From NCBI GenBank assembly GCA_017651185.1, contig JAGCDJ010000047.1, forward strand, positions 1-56,811: a stretch of 56,811 nucleotides of DNA, written 5' to 3'. The notes beneath the pieces were generated by a model that did no database searches, was not told the origin of the DNA, and worked only from the letters and a program-made list of their open reading frames with translations. The position numbers and the translations under genes were made by a program. Position 1 is the stretch's first letter; each line of letters opens with the position of its first letter. Shown here in pieces: positions 15,847 through 25,985 of the stretch. Source of the stretch: Bacteroidales bacterium (GTDB taxonomy: Bacteria > Bacteroidota > Bacteroidia > Bacteroidales > ML635J-15).

Positions 15847-18800
15847 TTAATTTTTTACAACCTGCCTGTTGATTACAAAGTCTGCTGTGCTAACTCTTAT
15901 CGTGTAAGCAGCAGGAGCGAGATTGCTAAGATTCAATATTGTCTCATAGCTGTTCTGCGGTGAAGCGGCCTTTTCGATGTAAACCAACTTGCCAAGCATG
16001 TCGTAAACCTCGATTTGTGCAGGACGGTCACCGAAGTTGTCTAGAATTACGGTAAGGTCGCCGCTGAACGGGTTAGGATATGCCTGAACATCGGGTTCAC
16101 CTTCGGTTTCTTCGATGCAGTTAGCAACGATAACTTCCGAAACCGTGCGTGTGCCGTCGTAGTCAACCTGAGTGAGGCGGTAGTAGTTGTCGCCACCATG
16201 AACGCCGTAGTCGGTGTAGGTGTAGTCGAGTTGTTCGAGCGAGTTTCCAGCACCTGCCACACGTGCAATTTCTATGAAGTCAACTGCATCGTCCGAACGT
16301 TCAAGTACGAAGTAGTCGTTGTTGCGCTCGGTAGCGGTTGTCCATTCTACGAGCGATGACTTGCCGTCGCAGATTGCCGAGAACGAAAGGAGTTCGATTG
16401 GAAGCAAGGTGCTTTGGTCTGTAGAACCGAAAGTTACCTCCTTGCCACTGGAACGACCATTAGCGGGTATTGTTGCTCCGCTGACATACAATGTGTCGTG
16501 AGCTGCACTTACATAAGCAGTACCGCCTAGATTATCCCAACAGTTGTTGTGACGAACGGCTACCGATATGTAACCTGCTTCATATTCTGCAGATTGTGAG
16601 TTGAAATGTACATCGGACGTGCCAATCGAAGTAAGTGTTACATTTGTAAGCTGGCTTGCATTACTTATCTCCCAGTACTCGAAGTTGCTTACATGGTTGA
16701 AACGAGGCTCCCCGCACATGTCGTTTCCGTTCCACCAGCGTGGCAAGTCGGAAATGCCACCGGTTGTAGCAGCATTGCTAAAGGATACCGATGTTGTTCC
16801 AGCACCAGTAGCCTTTACTGTACCAAGCACTCCGCTGTTTCCTGTCGGGAAAACGAAGTCGGTTGCTCCGCCATTCTTGGTTACTGTACCATCGACATAA
16901 CTATTGAGGTTTGCTCCCGTTGTTGTTGCACCGCTACCGAAGATTAGATTACCGTTAACAATACCCTTTGTGAAGGTTGCTGTACCGTTGATAGTAATTC
17001 CACCAGTGGTAGTTATCTCGTTTGCACCGTCTTTGTTGAATGTTACATTATAGAAGTTCTGTGCATCTCTGAAAGTCTGGTCGTTGCTACCTACAAGTTC
17101 GATTGTACTTCCGTCCTCTGCCGTGATAGCTCCGCTTACAGAACCTGCAATCCTCAAGGTTACACCACTAGGAACGGTAACAGAACCAGATTTGATTTTC
17201 ACATTGCCTACAATTGCATCGTCGCTCATGCTTGGCCACTGGTCTGATGGCAAGCAGTCGCCTGTACCTATGTAGTAGTTTTTTGCAGTTGCTGGCATTT
17301 CACCAGTTGCAACTGAATAGGTTCCAGCACTATACATGTACCAGTTGGAAGAAGTATTCCAATCGGTTGAACCACCGCGCCAGATGTAGTCGTAGGATGT
17401 CAAGCCTTCGGCACTTGGTGCGTTGACGGTGGCACTGAATTCCTTCACTTCATCGCTACTACAACCGTGTTCATCATGTATTGTAACTTTGTAGTCCGTT
17501 GTGCCAACAGAATTTGATGGCGGAATGTAAGTTGGATTATCAGATGCGCTAGGTATGGTTTCCCAACTTGAACCGTTATACTTCTGCCAGTTGTAAGTGT
17601 AGGTTCCGCTACCTGCGACCGGTGTAGCGTCAAAATACCGATCTGCACCTAAACATTCATTGATGTCGGCTATATCGTTTACAGCAAGACTCCGTACAAA
17701 GTTAGCCATCAAGGTACGATTACCTGTAACATTAAAGGTGTAGCTAGCATCAGTGGACACAACAGAACCGCCTTCTGTCCAGTTCTTGAAGCAATAGCTA
17801 GGATTAGGATTAGGCGTTGCAGTAAGTGTGCAGGATGCGCCATAATTGTATGTACCGCCACCGCTTACAGTTCCGTATTCCGCATTATTGGCAGAAACGG
17901 TGATGGTGTAACTGCTGATTGTATAAGTCACAGTTACCGTAACATCGTTGTCGGGCATGTTGCCGCTAACCGTTGCCTGACTCGGGGTGTAACCCGTGAT
18001 GGCTGGAGATGCTACGTCGTATGATGCGCCGTAGTTCAGCGTTGCCGTGTAGGTCTCGTAGGCTGGACTGTGGTCTTCATATTCGTAAACGATGGTCAAG
18101 TCGTGGCTGTTAATATTATAGGTAACCGTCACCTCAACGTTGTCGTCTGGCATTGTGCCGCTAACAGTAGCTTGGTCTGGAGTGTAACCATCGATGTCGG
18201 GAGAAGCAACACTGTAGATGTCATTATAGTGCATCTCGGTATTGCTGTAGTCGGGAGATGCCTGAGTGCCATCGCCATACTGATAGTGGATGGTCAGTGT
18301 GTAGTTGTTCTGGGCGAAGTTAGCCACCAAGTCGTGGTCTGCATTGACGGTGAATGAATATGAGGTCGCGCTACTCACTTCACTGCCGTTCTCCGTCCAG
18401 TTGACGAAACTATAGCCCGTAGCGGCTGTGGCGGTCAGCGAGCAGTTGTCACCTCCATCGTAAATACCAATATTATCAATCCAAGTGCCACCCGTGTGCG
18501 TAATATCTCCGCCTTGAGTCGGACTTGCTGAAACAGAGATGGCGTATTTAGTAGTGAAAGTTATTGTAACCACCTCGCTTTCGCAGTTGACGTTGCCGGC
18601 CTTTACATAGAACATGTATTCCGTACCTGAGGTGAGACCAGAAAGGTTCACATAGCTGGTATTGACGGTCTCCCAAGAACTGCCGTCGATGCTCCATTCC
18701 CAACTGCTTTCGCCGTTATCATCCCATGTAGCTGTGGCTGTACTGGAACCGATGCCGTCAATGGCAAGGTTCGTAGGTTCCTCGGGAAGTTCCAATATGG

Positions 18801-21800
18801 TCACTTCTTTCCATAGCGGTGTAGAGAGACCGCAGCATTTGCTCTTGATTACAAACTTGACATAGTAAGTACCCGCAGCAAGTCCGAGACTGTGTGCGTT
18901 AATTTTGAAAGTGTTTGTTGTACCATCTGCTGCCAAAACAGTGTATGAGTCGTACAAAGTGTTACCATCGGATGAAACCAGATACCAAGTAAGTTCATCG
19001 CCATCGTTGATGTCCCCACTATAGGTGTAGATGGAGTCTTGATCAGTTCCGTAGCAGATGCTATTCGCACCGATGATTTCGCCCAGTTCACGCTCGTAGG
19101 TGATGAAAATATAGGGGTTGTATTGCGTGCCGTTGGTGAGTGCCTTATTGTTAAGACCCAACGGGAAGGCCATCACAGCAGTGTTCCCCGAAGATGTGCT
19201 GCTATTCGGTGTCTTGTCGTTGACGATATTGCCGCTGACGAAGGTGCCGCTGGTCTTTGTTACCCTTATCTGCGAGTTGGTGCAGCCTATCTTGGAGGAT
19301 GTGCCGTAGTCGATAGAAGTGACGTAGTTGGAAGGTTGTGTTCCATAATTAGAGGAAGTGGAGATAACACTACTACCTGTTTGCAGACCACCATTGGCAC
19401 CGCTGGTGACCACGGCAATCTTGTAGGACACGCCGTCGGCGCCGTTACCGCCTTTACCACCGTTACCGCCTTTACCGCCAGTGCCACCAGTGCCACCAGT
19501 ACCACCTGAAAAGTCTCCACCACAAACATAACTACAAGCAGAGCCACTAGAACCACTATATCCCGTTTTACCGCTACCACCAGTGCCACCAGCACCACCA
19601 GTGCCACCAGTACCACCATCACCAGATACGATATAACAATTCGTGAACGTACCTAAGTCAGTGCTTCCGTAGTGATATACGCCGAATGATGAACCGCCGC
19701 CGTAGCCGCCCGTGCCACCAAAGGCACCACTACCGCCAGCGCCGCCGCTACCACCAGCACCACCTGAAGAAGTTGTTTTGTTCAAACAAGCTCCAAAAAC
19801 TCCAACTTGCGAACAAGCAGCAGTCCCGCCGGTGCCTCCTTTACCGCCGCCGCCGCCGCCGGTACCATCACCTCCATCAGTAGCTTTCTTTGGAGTGAAA
19901 TATATCGAATAATCTGTATTTGCTATCACTACATTTGTTCCTGCAGTTCCTGGTTTACCACTTTTGCCGGCACCTCCGGTACCACCGCCACCTCCATTAT
20001 GTCCAGAACAACAACCAATATCACCAGTGGAATAATTAGTTCCAGTAGAACCAGTACCGCCTTTACCACCATAAGTGTTATCAGAATATGCTGCATTGCT
20101 GCCAGCGGCGCCGCTTTGTTGGTCGCCTGTGCCCACGGCAGAGGTTGAAGTGGCCGCAGTTCCATTACCGCCAGGTGTTCCAGCCTTGCCTGCACTTGCC
20201 GCACCCGGAAGCAACTGGCATCGAACAAATTCGTAGTTGGAGCAACCGTTCAAATGCACTGCGTATGTAGAAATACCATAATTGTTGCCAGCGATAGTAG
20301 AATAGGCAGGTGCATTGGCCGTGGTCACCTTAATATCCTGCAGTTTGAAATAGCTAATGCTACTACCTACGATAGCCACAAGACGTGGCTGTGAAGTACC
20401 GCCCTCGGGGCTGGTGGTCGTACGGTTAATTTGGGTCACCGTCGTGCCCTTTGTCCAAACACCGGTAGTGGTGTTGGCTGTCCATTGTCCATCGATAACC
20501 ACATTGCTGATGAGAGCCACGGGAGCATTAATATTATATGTGCCACTTGCCATGCGGATGATTGCAGGATTTGAAGCCGTGCCGCCCGTAGCCAAAGTAA
20601 GTGCTTTGGAAAGGGTTGCTACCGGTGCGGTGGAAGAGCCGTTGCCAGTATTATCGTTGCCGGCAGTTGAAACATAGATGATTTTTGTGCCGCAGCCGGA
20701 GTTTGATCCGCCCGATGGTTCTATCAAATAGAAATTGGCAATCACCGTTGCATCTGCCGTACCCATAGTGAGTGTTGTAGGATTTTCGAGGGTGCCAGAG
20801 AGACTACTGCCTGCACCCACCAATGTCCAGCCAGCAAAGTAATAGCCACTAGCTGGGGTGGCGGAAATGCTTATGTCTTGTTGTCCCTCATAATAGGTAC
20901 CACTAGTAGGGCTTACCGAGCCGCCAGCCTCGTTATTACAAATGACGGTGAGGGTATGGTTGGGTTTGAAAATGGCATATAGGGTGATGTCGGATGTCAC
21001 TGTCACGCTGCTTCCGTTGGTATAACGCGTACCCTCTCCATTACTATTCGTATTCCATTCTAAAAATGTACTGCCATCACATTCAATTCCGCTCCACGGC
21101 ACAGTAACATTGGTGCCGGAAGTAACGGTTTGCGATTCGGGTTGCATAGATGGTGTTCCGTTGCAAGTGGTAGTAACATCGAATGAAATTGTAGGATTGA
21201 CCGTTATTGTATAAACAACATCTTTGGGGCAGATGCTGACATCATCAGGCGTGATAATAGCCCTCACGTATGTGGTTCCCAAACTAAGACCGGTAATGGT
21301 AGCCTCGTTGCCATTGCCTGCCACCGTTACGATGGAAGGTTCGTCTGACGTCCAAGAAATAGTGTATCCTGTCGTATTGTCCACATTCAGAGTTGCGGTC
21401 TGATTGGTAGCGAGCGATACATTGTCCGAACCATTGATGGCGTATGTGCCTGACGGGGGGGTACATGGTATGCATTCTATTTCATACGATGCTACTGAAC
21501 TTGAATTTTCAGTCACTATAGTAGGAATGAATGCCGTAATCTTTGCGTATCCGTTGCCTTCGTGACCTGTTTCTGTAGAACCAGATGTGGATGCAAACGT
21601 TGCATTACCATTATATGGCATGGCATTTTGGAGCGAAGCACTGACATAACTTGCTCCACCAGCACCGGAACCGCCGCCACCACCAAAGTATGCATAAGCA
21701 GAACTTGCAGAATTTCCACCATTTCCGCCATATCCGAAACCGCCATTACTACCTGCGGTTCCTCTATAATTGGTCAAAGACGTAGAACCGCCGCCACCAC

Positions 21801-23736
21801 CGCCGCCACCATAGTAGCCAGCACCAGCACCACCACCTCCTCCTGGATAATAAGTACGGTCTGAACTAGTTGAAGAACTTGTGGTAACACCACCACCAGT
21901 TCCTCCTGCAGAAGTTGTGCCAGCTGTACCTCCGTATCCATTATAACTACAAGATCCCTTGCCACCATCAACACCAGCAGCACCACCTGAATACAAGGTA
22001 CTAGTATTTATATCATCACTTCCACACATCGAAGCTCCACTAGCACCACCGCCACCACCAGCAACCAATAATACTGCAGAAGTATTTGACGACAATGAAT
22101 TTAAAAGACCAGTTGCTGTAGCTATATGTGTTGCACCACCGCCACCAGAACCAGCTATACCATACGAAGCACTTGACCCATTTCCGCCTTTTCCTCCGCC
22201 ATTATAACCACCAGTACCACCTGTCGTTGAACTGGAAACGGAAGTACCTTGTCCACCAACAACAACATACAAAGTACCGCTAGGATTATTCAGTGTACCC
22301 ACAGCGTATCCGCCTTTGCCGCCAGAATATGTAGAACTATAGGAACCTCCTTGAGCGCCCCACACTTCCAACTGCAATGAGGTGGCACCATCAGGAACAG
22401 TATAAGTGTACATATTATTGGCAGAATAACTGAACGTCTGTGGAATGGGGTTTGTCGCCGCCACTCTTTTTTCGAGACGGCAATATACGGTTGTATTGGC
22501 GTCTAACGGATAAGTCAATGTATTATTGTTAGTTCCTGATACTCCACTTGTGATTTCTTCGGTGCATCCAGAGTTGGAGTACCAATAGAATGCATATCCG
22601 CTAGGCACTGATTCATCATTAGACAAACTTGCAGTAAGTACGGCATCCGCAATGCTACACTGAGGAAAAGGAGTAACCTGTGTGACTACAGGAGTCGGTA
22701 GAACAACAGTAACTGTTCTCTCCAACTGAATGCTGTTGTTTGAGCAATAGCCGCAATTTCCACCAGCCGACGAACCATTTCTAAACCAAAAACAACCTTC
22801 TTTTACCGCATCGAAAGCGATATGATATGTACCCGGAGTGGTCGGAGCGGATATAGTAAAGTTAAAATCCCTAGATTCACTGGGAGCCAAAGTTCCATAA
22901 CCACCAGAGAAACGATGTGGCTCCGGCGGTTGGAAAGTGCTCTCATAAAAGTTGTATGCGAAATTCACGTTATCGCTTGCATTCATCGTGGCCGTACCGC
23001 TATTGGTCACCCTAACAGAGACCGAACGGCTCTCACCCGTATACCAAGTGTTACTTCCCAAGTCTGCATTGGAGAAGGTAACGTTGTATATTGGTAGAGG
23101 TGTTCCTGTAATAGTAACAGCATCAATACCAACGCCATAACCATAATCCCCCCATGCAGCAAATCTTATGTATTTGGTGCCGTTGGGAATTGTCAAATTG
23201 CTCACTGTTGTCCAAGATGATACCCCACTTGTATAACTAGTCAAATTAGAGTAATTTGTGCCATCTGTAGAATATTGCACATAAATATAATCAATATCAC
23301 CAGACCAACTCGGGTTGATGTACTGAAAACTAATTTTTAAGGTTGTATAAGCAGAGAGATCGGTGTTACAACTCAAATAGGTGTAAGTATTAATGCGGCT
23401 ATTGGTATAAGCCCCCACATTATACGATCCTGTTCCTGCAGTGTTATAACTGGAGTTTCCAGTACCAGTTTTTATCGCCCAGGTATAGCTTGAATTATCA
23501 GCAGTAATTGTCCAGCCATCGGTATTGCTTTCAAAACTACTGGAAACAATGGTTGTTTGTCCTATTGCCTTACCGCCAAAGAGCAAGCAGCAAAGAATTA
23601 ACAATGCACAATTGACAATGGATAATTTACAATGGACAATGGATAATGGATAATTGACAATTAGCTTCGCTGAGCTGAAGGTTGGCTTCGCTGAGCTGAA
23701 GGTTGTAAAATTTTTCATATATGCGATGTTTTTCAT
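15847..23736 (-). CDS. giant secreted glycine-rich multidomain protein with T9SS type A sorting domain
   Basis: 2629 residues. Approximate layout from the N-terminus: signal region ending FGGKAIGQ (to ~60); beta-sandwich domains (to ~400); a long glycine-rich domain with FSYSANNMYTYTVPDG and VWGAQGG motifs, like the glycine-rich domain of ALK/LTK (410-720); Big2-like and InlB-type repeats (760-990); a parallel-beta-helix-like section opening with YVSTAGNDNTGNGS (1000-1180); a second glycine-rich, collagen-like stretch (1180-1430); an Fn3 domain; several InlB/MucBP-type repeats with SVASPDIDGYTP motifs; a PKD-like section; and a C-terminal type A sorting signal (AYPNPFSGDLTVIL ... NRQVVKN). 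It should cross the outer membrane by the T9SS and be attached or released at the surface, perhaps as an adhesin or matrix protein. The residues before the hydrophobic core of the signal are encoded by dispersed repeats. Confidence 0.9.
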   Translation of the reverse strand: MKNIAYMKNFTTFSSAKPTFSSAKLIVNYPLSIVHCKLSIVNCALLILCCLLFGGKAIGQTTIVSSSFESNTDGWTITADNSSYTWAIKTGTGNSSYNTAGTGSYNVGAYTNSRINTYTYLSCNTDLSAYTTLKISFQYINPSWSGDIDYIYVQYSTDGTNYSNLTSYTSGVSSWTTVSNLTIPNGTKYIRFAAWGDYGYGVGIDAVTITGTPLPIYNVTFSNADLGSNTWYTGESRSVSVRVTNSGTATMNASDNVNFAYNFYESTFQPPEPHRFSGGYGTLAPSESRDFNFTISAPTTPGTYHIAFDAVKEGCFWFRNGSSAGGNCGYCSNNSIQLERTVTVVLPTPVVTQVTPFPQCSIADAVLTASLSNDESVPSGYAFYWYSNSGCTEEITSGVSGTNNNTLTYPLDANTTVYCRLEKRVAATNPIPQTFSYSANNMYTYTVPDGATSLQLEVWGAQGGSYSSTYSGGKGGYAVGTLNNPSGTLYVVVGGQGTSVSSSTTGGTGGYNGGGKGGNGSSASYGIAGSGGGGATHIATATGLLNSLSSNTSAVLLVAGGGGGASGASMCGSDDINTSTLYSGGAAGVDGGKGSCSYNGYGGTAGTTSAGGTGGGVTTSSSTSSDRTYYPGGGGGAGAGYYGGGGGGGGSTSLTNYRGTAGSNGGFGYGGNGGNSASSAYAYFGGGGGSGAGGASYVSASLQNAMPYNGNATFASTSGSTETGHEGNGYAKITAFIPTIVTENSSSVASYEIECIPCTPPSGTYAINGSDNVSLATNQTATLNVDNTTGYTISWTSDEPSIVTVAGNGNEATITGLSLGTTYVRAIITPDDVSICPKDVVYTITVNPTISFDVTTTCNGTPSMQPESQTVTSGTNVTVPWSGIECDGSTFLEWNTNSNGEGTRYTNGSSVTVTSDITLYAIFKPNHTLTVICNNEAGGSVSPTSGTYYEGQQDISISATPASGYYFAGWTLVGAGSSLSGTLENPTTLTMGTADATVIANFYLIEPSGGSNSGCGTKIIYVSTAGNDNTGNGSSTAPVATLSKALTLATGGTASNPAIIRMASGTYNINAPVALISNVVIDGQWTANTTTGVWTKGTTVTQINRTTTSPEGGTSQPRLVAIVGSSISYFKLQDIKVTTANAPAYSTIAGNNYGISTYAVHLNGCSNYEFVRCQLLPGAASAGKAGTPGGNGTAATSTSAVGTGDQQSGAAGSNAAYSDNTYGGKGGTGSTGTNYSTGDIGCCSGHNGGGGGTGGAGKSGKPGTAGTNVVIANTDYSIYFTPKKATDGGDGTGGGGGGKGGTGGTAACSQVGVFGACLNKTTSSGGAGGSGGAGGSGAFGGTGGYGGGSSFGVYHYGSTDLGTFTNCYIVSGDGGTGGTGGAGGTGGSGKTGYSGSSGSACSYVCGGDFSGGTGGTGGTGGKGGNGGKGGNGADGVSYKIAVVTSGANGGLQTGSSVISTSSNYGTQPSNYVTSIDYGTSSKIGCTNSQIRVTKTSGTFVSGNIVNDKTPNSSTSSGNTAVMAFPLGLNNKALTNGTQYNPYIFITYERELGEIIGANSICYGTDQDSIYTYSGDINDGDELTWYLVSSDGNTLYDSYTVLAADGTTNTFKINAHSLGLAAGTYYVKFVIKSKCCGLSTPLWKEVTILELPEEPTNLAIDGIGSSTATATWDDNGESSWEWSIDGSSWETVNTSYVNLSGLTSGTEYMFYVKAGNVNCESEVVTITFTTKYAISVSASPTQGGDITHTGGTWIDNIGIYDGGDNCSLTATAATGYSFVNWTENGSEVSSATSYSFTVNADHDLVANFAQNNYTLTIHYQYGDGTQASPDYSNTEMHYNDIYSVASPDIDGYTPDQATVSGTMPDDNVEVTVTYNINSHDLTIVYEYEDHSPAYETYTATLNYGASYDVASPAITGYTPSQATVSGNMPDNDVTVTVTYTISSYTITVSANNAEYGTVSGGGTYNYGASCTLTATPNPNPSYCFKNWTEGGSVVSTDASYTFNVTGNRTLMANFVRSLAVNDIADINECLGADRYFDATPVAGSGTYTYNWQKYNGSSWETIPSASDNPTYIPPSNSVGTTDYKVTIHDEHGCSSDEVKEFSATVNAPSAEGLTSYDYIWRGGSTDWNTSSNWYMYSAGTYSVATGEMPATAKNYYIGTGDCLPSDQWPSMSDDAIVGNVKIKSGSVTVPSGVTLRIAGSVSGAITAEDGSTIELVGSNDQTFRDAQNFYNVTFNKDGANEITTTGGITINGTATFTKGIVNGNLIFGSGATTTGANLNSYVDGTVTKNGGATDFVFPTGNSGVLGTVKATGAGTTSVSFSNAATTGGISDLPRWWNGNDMCGEPRFNHVSNFEYWEISNASQLTNVTLTSIGTSDVHFNSQSAEYEAGYISVAVRHNNCWDNLGGTAYVSAAHDTLYVSGATIPANGRSSGKEVTFGSTDQSTLLPIELLSFSAICDGKSSLVEWTTATERNNDYFVLERSDDAVDFIEIARVAGAGNSLEQLDYTYTDYGVHGGDNYYRLTQVDYDGTRTVSEVIVANCIEETEGEPDVQAYPNPFSGDLTVILDNFGDRPAQIEVYDMLGKLVYIEKAASPQNSYETILNLSNLAPAAYTIRVSTADFVINRQVVKN
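23596..23662. repeat. dispersed ACAATGGACAAT repeat inside the signal-peptide region of the giant gene
   Basis: The units (AACAATGCACAATTGACAA, GACAATGGATAATTTACAAT and so on) belong to the same family as 5598-5629. On the minus strand they are translated as VNYPLSIVHCKLSIVNC, upstream of the hydrophobic core. Two copies of a GCTTCGCTGAGCTGAAGGTT unit follow (23664-23705). Confidence 0.8.
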
Positions 23737-23771
23737 GATAAGCGAATTTAATGTTTAATGTTCAAAGTTTA

Positions 23772-24122
23772 TTAACATACTGCCATTTTAGCAGAATACT
23801 TCTCTATATATTCTTTTAGGCGTAATGCCTGCTGCTTTGTTATCATAGTAAATGCCACATTGTTTCTTAATGCACCAATACCCATTTCATCTATCAGGCG
23901 ACCTATTGATACATTCAAAAATACAGAAGGTATCGAATTTACACCAGTCATATCTACAGTCACCTTTTCAGAAGCCGACAATGCCGAGATTAACTCCTTA
24001 TAAAACATTGTCCCCGCATCCGACAGGATTTTGTTCGACACCATTATATCAGACAATTGTATTTTCATATTACATTGTTCAGCAGAATAAAATGGAATGG
24101 TATTTATGGCACCTTCCTTCAT
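23772..24122 (-). CDS. STAS-like domain protein (DUF4325 type)
   Basis: 116 residues. The VTVDMTGVNSIPSVFLNVSIGRLIDEMG segment, read in two parts, fits the STAS-like DUF4325 family: strand, short loop, then a small-residue-rich helix. Such proteins are often found beside ATPase or kinase-type partners in defence or signalling pairs. None is visible here, as the neighbours are a T9SS cargo and Der. A shorter start at the Met of MKIQLSDIMVSNKIL is equally plausible and would remove 18 residues. The function is unknown. Confidence 0.65.
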   Translation of the reverse strand: MKEGAINTIPFYSAEQCNMKIQLSDIMVSNKILSDAGTMFYKELISALSASEKVTVDMTGVNSIPSVFLNVSIGRLIDEMGIGALRNNVAFTMITKQQALRLKEYIEKYSAKMAVC

Positions 24123-24664
24123 AAATTTAACTCTTCTTAAATGATATTCAAATTAGCTATTCTTTTTTTATGTTATTGATGATTTTCGTTTGCATTTACA
24201 GCGGTTAAATATTCACGGACAAAGATAATAAAAATTTACGATTTACGAATGCAGATTCGTTTCTGTAACTTAAAGTATTTATATTCAATATGTTATTCAT
24301 ATACAAAAAACTACCTATTAATTTTAAGTTCGCAAAAATAAAAATAAAAGTGAAATAAAAAGTTTTTGGGGGGATTTTTTCCCTGGAAAACCACGAATTA
24401 CACGAATTACACGAATAGCACGAACATTTAGCTCGGCGTAACCAATAGGTGTTCTCGCAGTGCTCTAATAGTTTTTTACCACAAATACCACGAATGGTCA
24501 CGAACCTTTAGCTCGGCGTAGTCAATGGGATTTTTCGCTGGCACGGTTTCTATGACTTCGCCGTTTCTAAGTTTCTCCAGTGGCCTCGCCCGTTTCTAAA
24601 ACGCATCATGGCACGCCTTTACTATGGACGTGACAATGAATGTTTTGACAACCCAAAACTATGC
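24123..24664. other. intergenic region filled with dispersed repeats
   Basis: About 540 bases without a supported gene. 24123-24370 is AT-rich without features. From 24390 there are CCACGAATTACACGAATTAC-type units, two copies of a TTTAGCTCGGCGTA segment (24428 and 24507), and from 24540 the GTTTCTA/CTTCGCCG mosaic also found at 13406 and 41340. The small open frame at 24608 on the plus strand overlaps der and is rejected. Confidence 0.65.
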
Positions 24665-25969
24665 CTACTTATCCCTGAATACCAACACTATCGGCACACC
24701 TGTAAGGTTGAAGTTTTCGCGGAGCTTGTTTTCCAGGAAACGCTTGTAAGGCTCCTTGATGTACTGCGGCAGATTTGCAAAAAATGCAAAAACTGGCGTT
24801 GGCGTTGGTAACTGGGTTACATACTTTATCTTTATGTACTTGCCCTTGGTTGCTGGCGGTGGGAAATTCTCGATTGCGTCGAGCATAACCTCGTTGAGTT
24901 TGCCAGTAGGTATGCGCTGAATGCGGTTTTCGTAAACCTGCATTGCAGTGCTGAGCACATCGCTTATGCGCTGCTTGGTGAGCGCTGAGATGAAAAGTAT
25001 TGGAATATCATTGAACGGAGCAATCCTGTCCTGTATGAACTCGCGGTACTCCTTCAGCGTGTTGCTGTCCTTTTCGATTAAGTCCCACTTGTTTACAAGA
25101 ATCACAATGCCCTTCTTGTTCTTGCGGATAAGGTTGAGTATGTTCTGGTCCTGCGACTCCCAACCCTGTTCGGCATCAATCATCAGCAGGCAGACATCGG
25201 AATTTTCGATGGCGCGAATGGAACGCATAACCGAGTAGAATTCCAAATCTTCGGAAACCTTGCTCTTGCGGCGCACACCAGCCGTATCGACAAGCATAAA
25301 GTCGTAGCCGTACTTGTTGTAGCGGGTGTTTATGGAATCGCGCGTAGTGCCAGCAACATTGGTAACAATGTTCCTCTCCTCGCCAATCAGCACATTGGTA
25401 AGCGACGACTTGCCAACATTCGGGCGTCCTACAATGGTAATGCGCGGAAGGTCAAGTTCCTCAACGTTGGGTTTGTCGGGCAATGCCTTGACAACAGCAT
25501 CAAGCAATTCGCCAGTGCCAGTGCCGGTTATAGCCGAAATGCAATACAACTCGCCAAGACCAAGATTGTAGAACTCGTAGCTGTTGACAATCTTCTTGTT
25601 CGAATCAACCTTGTTCACCACTAGGAAAACTGGCTTCTTGGATGAACGGAGAATGTCGGCAACGGCAACATCAAGGTCGGTAAGACCCATGTCAACATCA
25701 ACCATAAACATTACTGCATCGGCTTCCTCGATAGCGATAAGCACCTGCTTCGAAATCTCGCGTTCGAACACATCTGTCGAATTTTCCACATATCCGCCGG
25801 TATCGACAACGGAGAATGTCTTCCCGTTCCAGAAGCAATGTCCGTAAAGGCGGTCGCGTGTTACACCGCTTTCGTCGTTCACTATCGCCTCGCGGCGTTC
25901 TATCAATCTGTTGAAGAATGTCGATTTTCCAACATTCGGTCTTCCTACTATTGCTACAATGTTTCCCAT
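24665..25969 (-). CDS. der: ribosome-assembly GTPase Der (EngA)
   Basis: 434 residues, normal for Der, the only bacterial GTPase with two tandem G domains; it acts in 50S subunit maturation. Both P-loops are visible as GRPNVGKST (residues 8-16) and GRPNVGKSS (about 180), with DTGG and DTAGVRR G3 motifs, NKVD and NKWD G4 motifs, and a C-terminal KH-like domain (residues ~350-434) ending in LVFRDK. It may be cotranscribed with the glycosyltransferase genes upstream, 16 bases away, but could have its own promoter. Confidence 0.97.
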   Translation of the reverse strand: MGNIVAIVGRPNVGKSTFFNRLIERREAIVNDESGVTRDRLYGHCFWNGKTFSVVDTGGYVENSTDVFEREISKQVLIAIEEADAVMFMVDVDMGLTDLDVAVADILRSSKKPVFLVVNKVDSNKKIVNSYEFYNLGLGELYCISAITGTGTGELLDAVVKALPDKPNVEELDLPRITIVGRPNVGKSSLTNVLIGEERNIVTNVAGTTRDSINTRYNKYGYDFMLVDTAGVRRKSKVSEDLEFYSVMRSIRAIENSDVCLLMIDAEQGWESQDQNILNLIRKNKKGIVILVNKWDLIEKDSNTLKEYREFIQDRIAPFNDIPILFISALTKQRISDVLSTAMQVYENRIQRIPTGKLNEVMLDAIENFPPPATKGKYIKIKYVTQLPTPTPVFAFFANLPQYIKEPYKRFLENKLRENFNLTGVPIVLVFRDK

Positions 25970-25985
25970 AACTCGATTTTAGATT

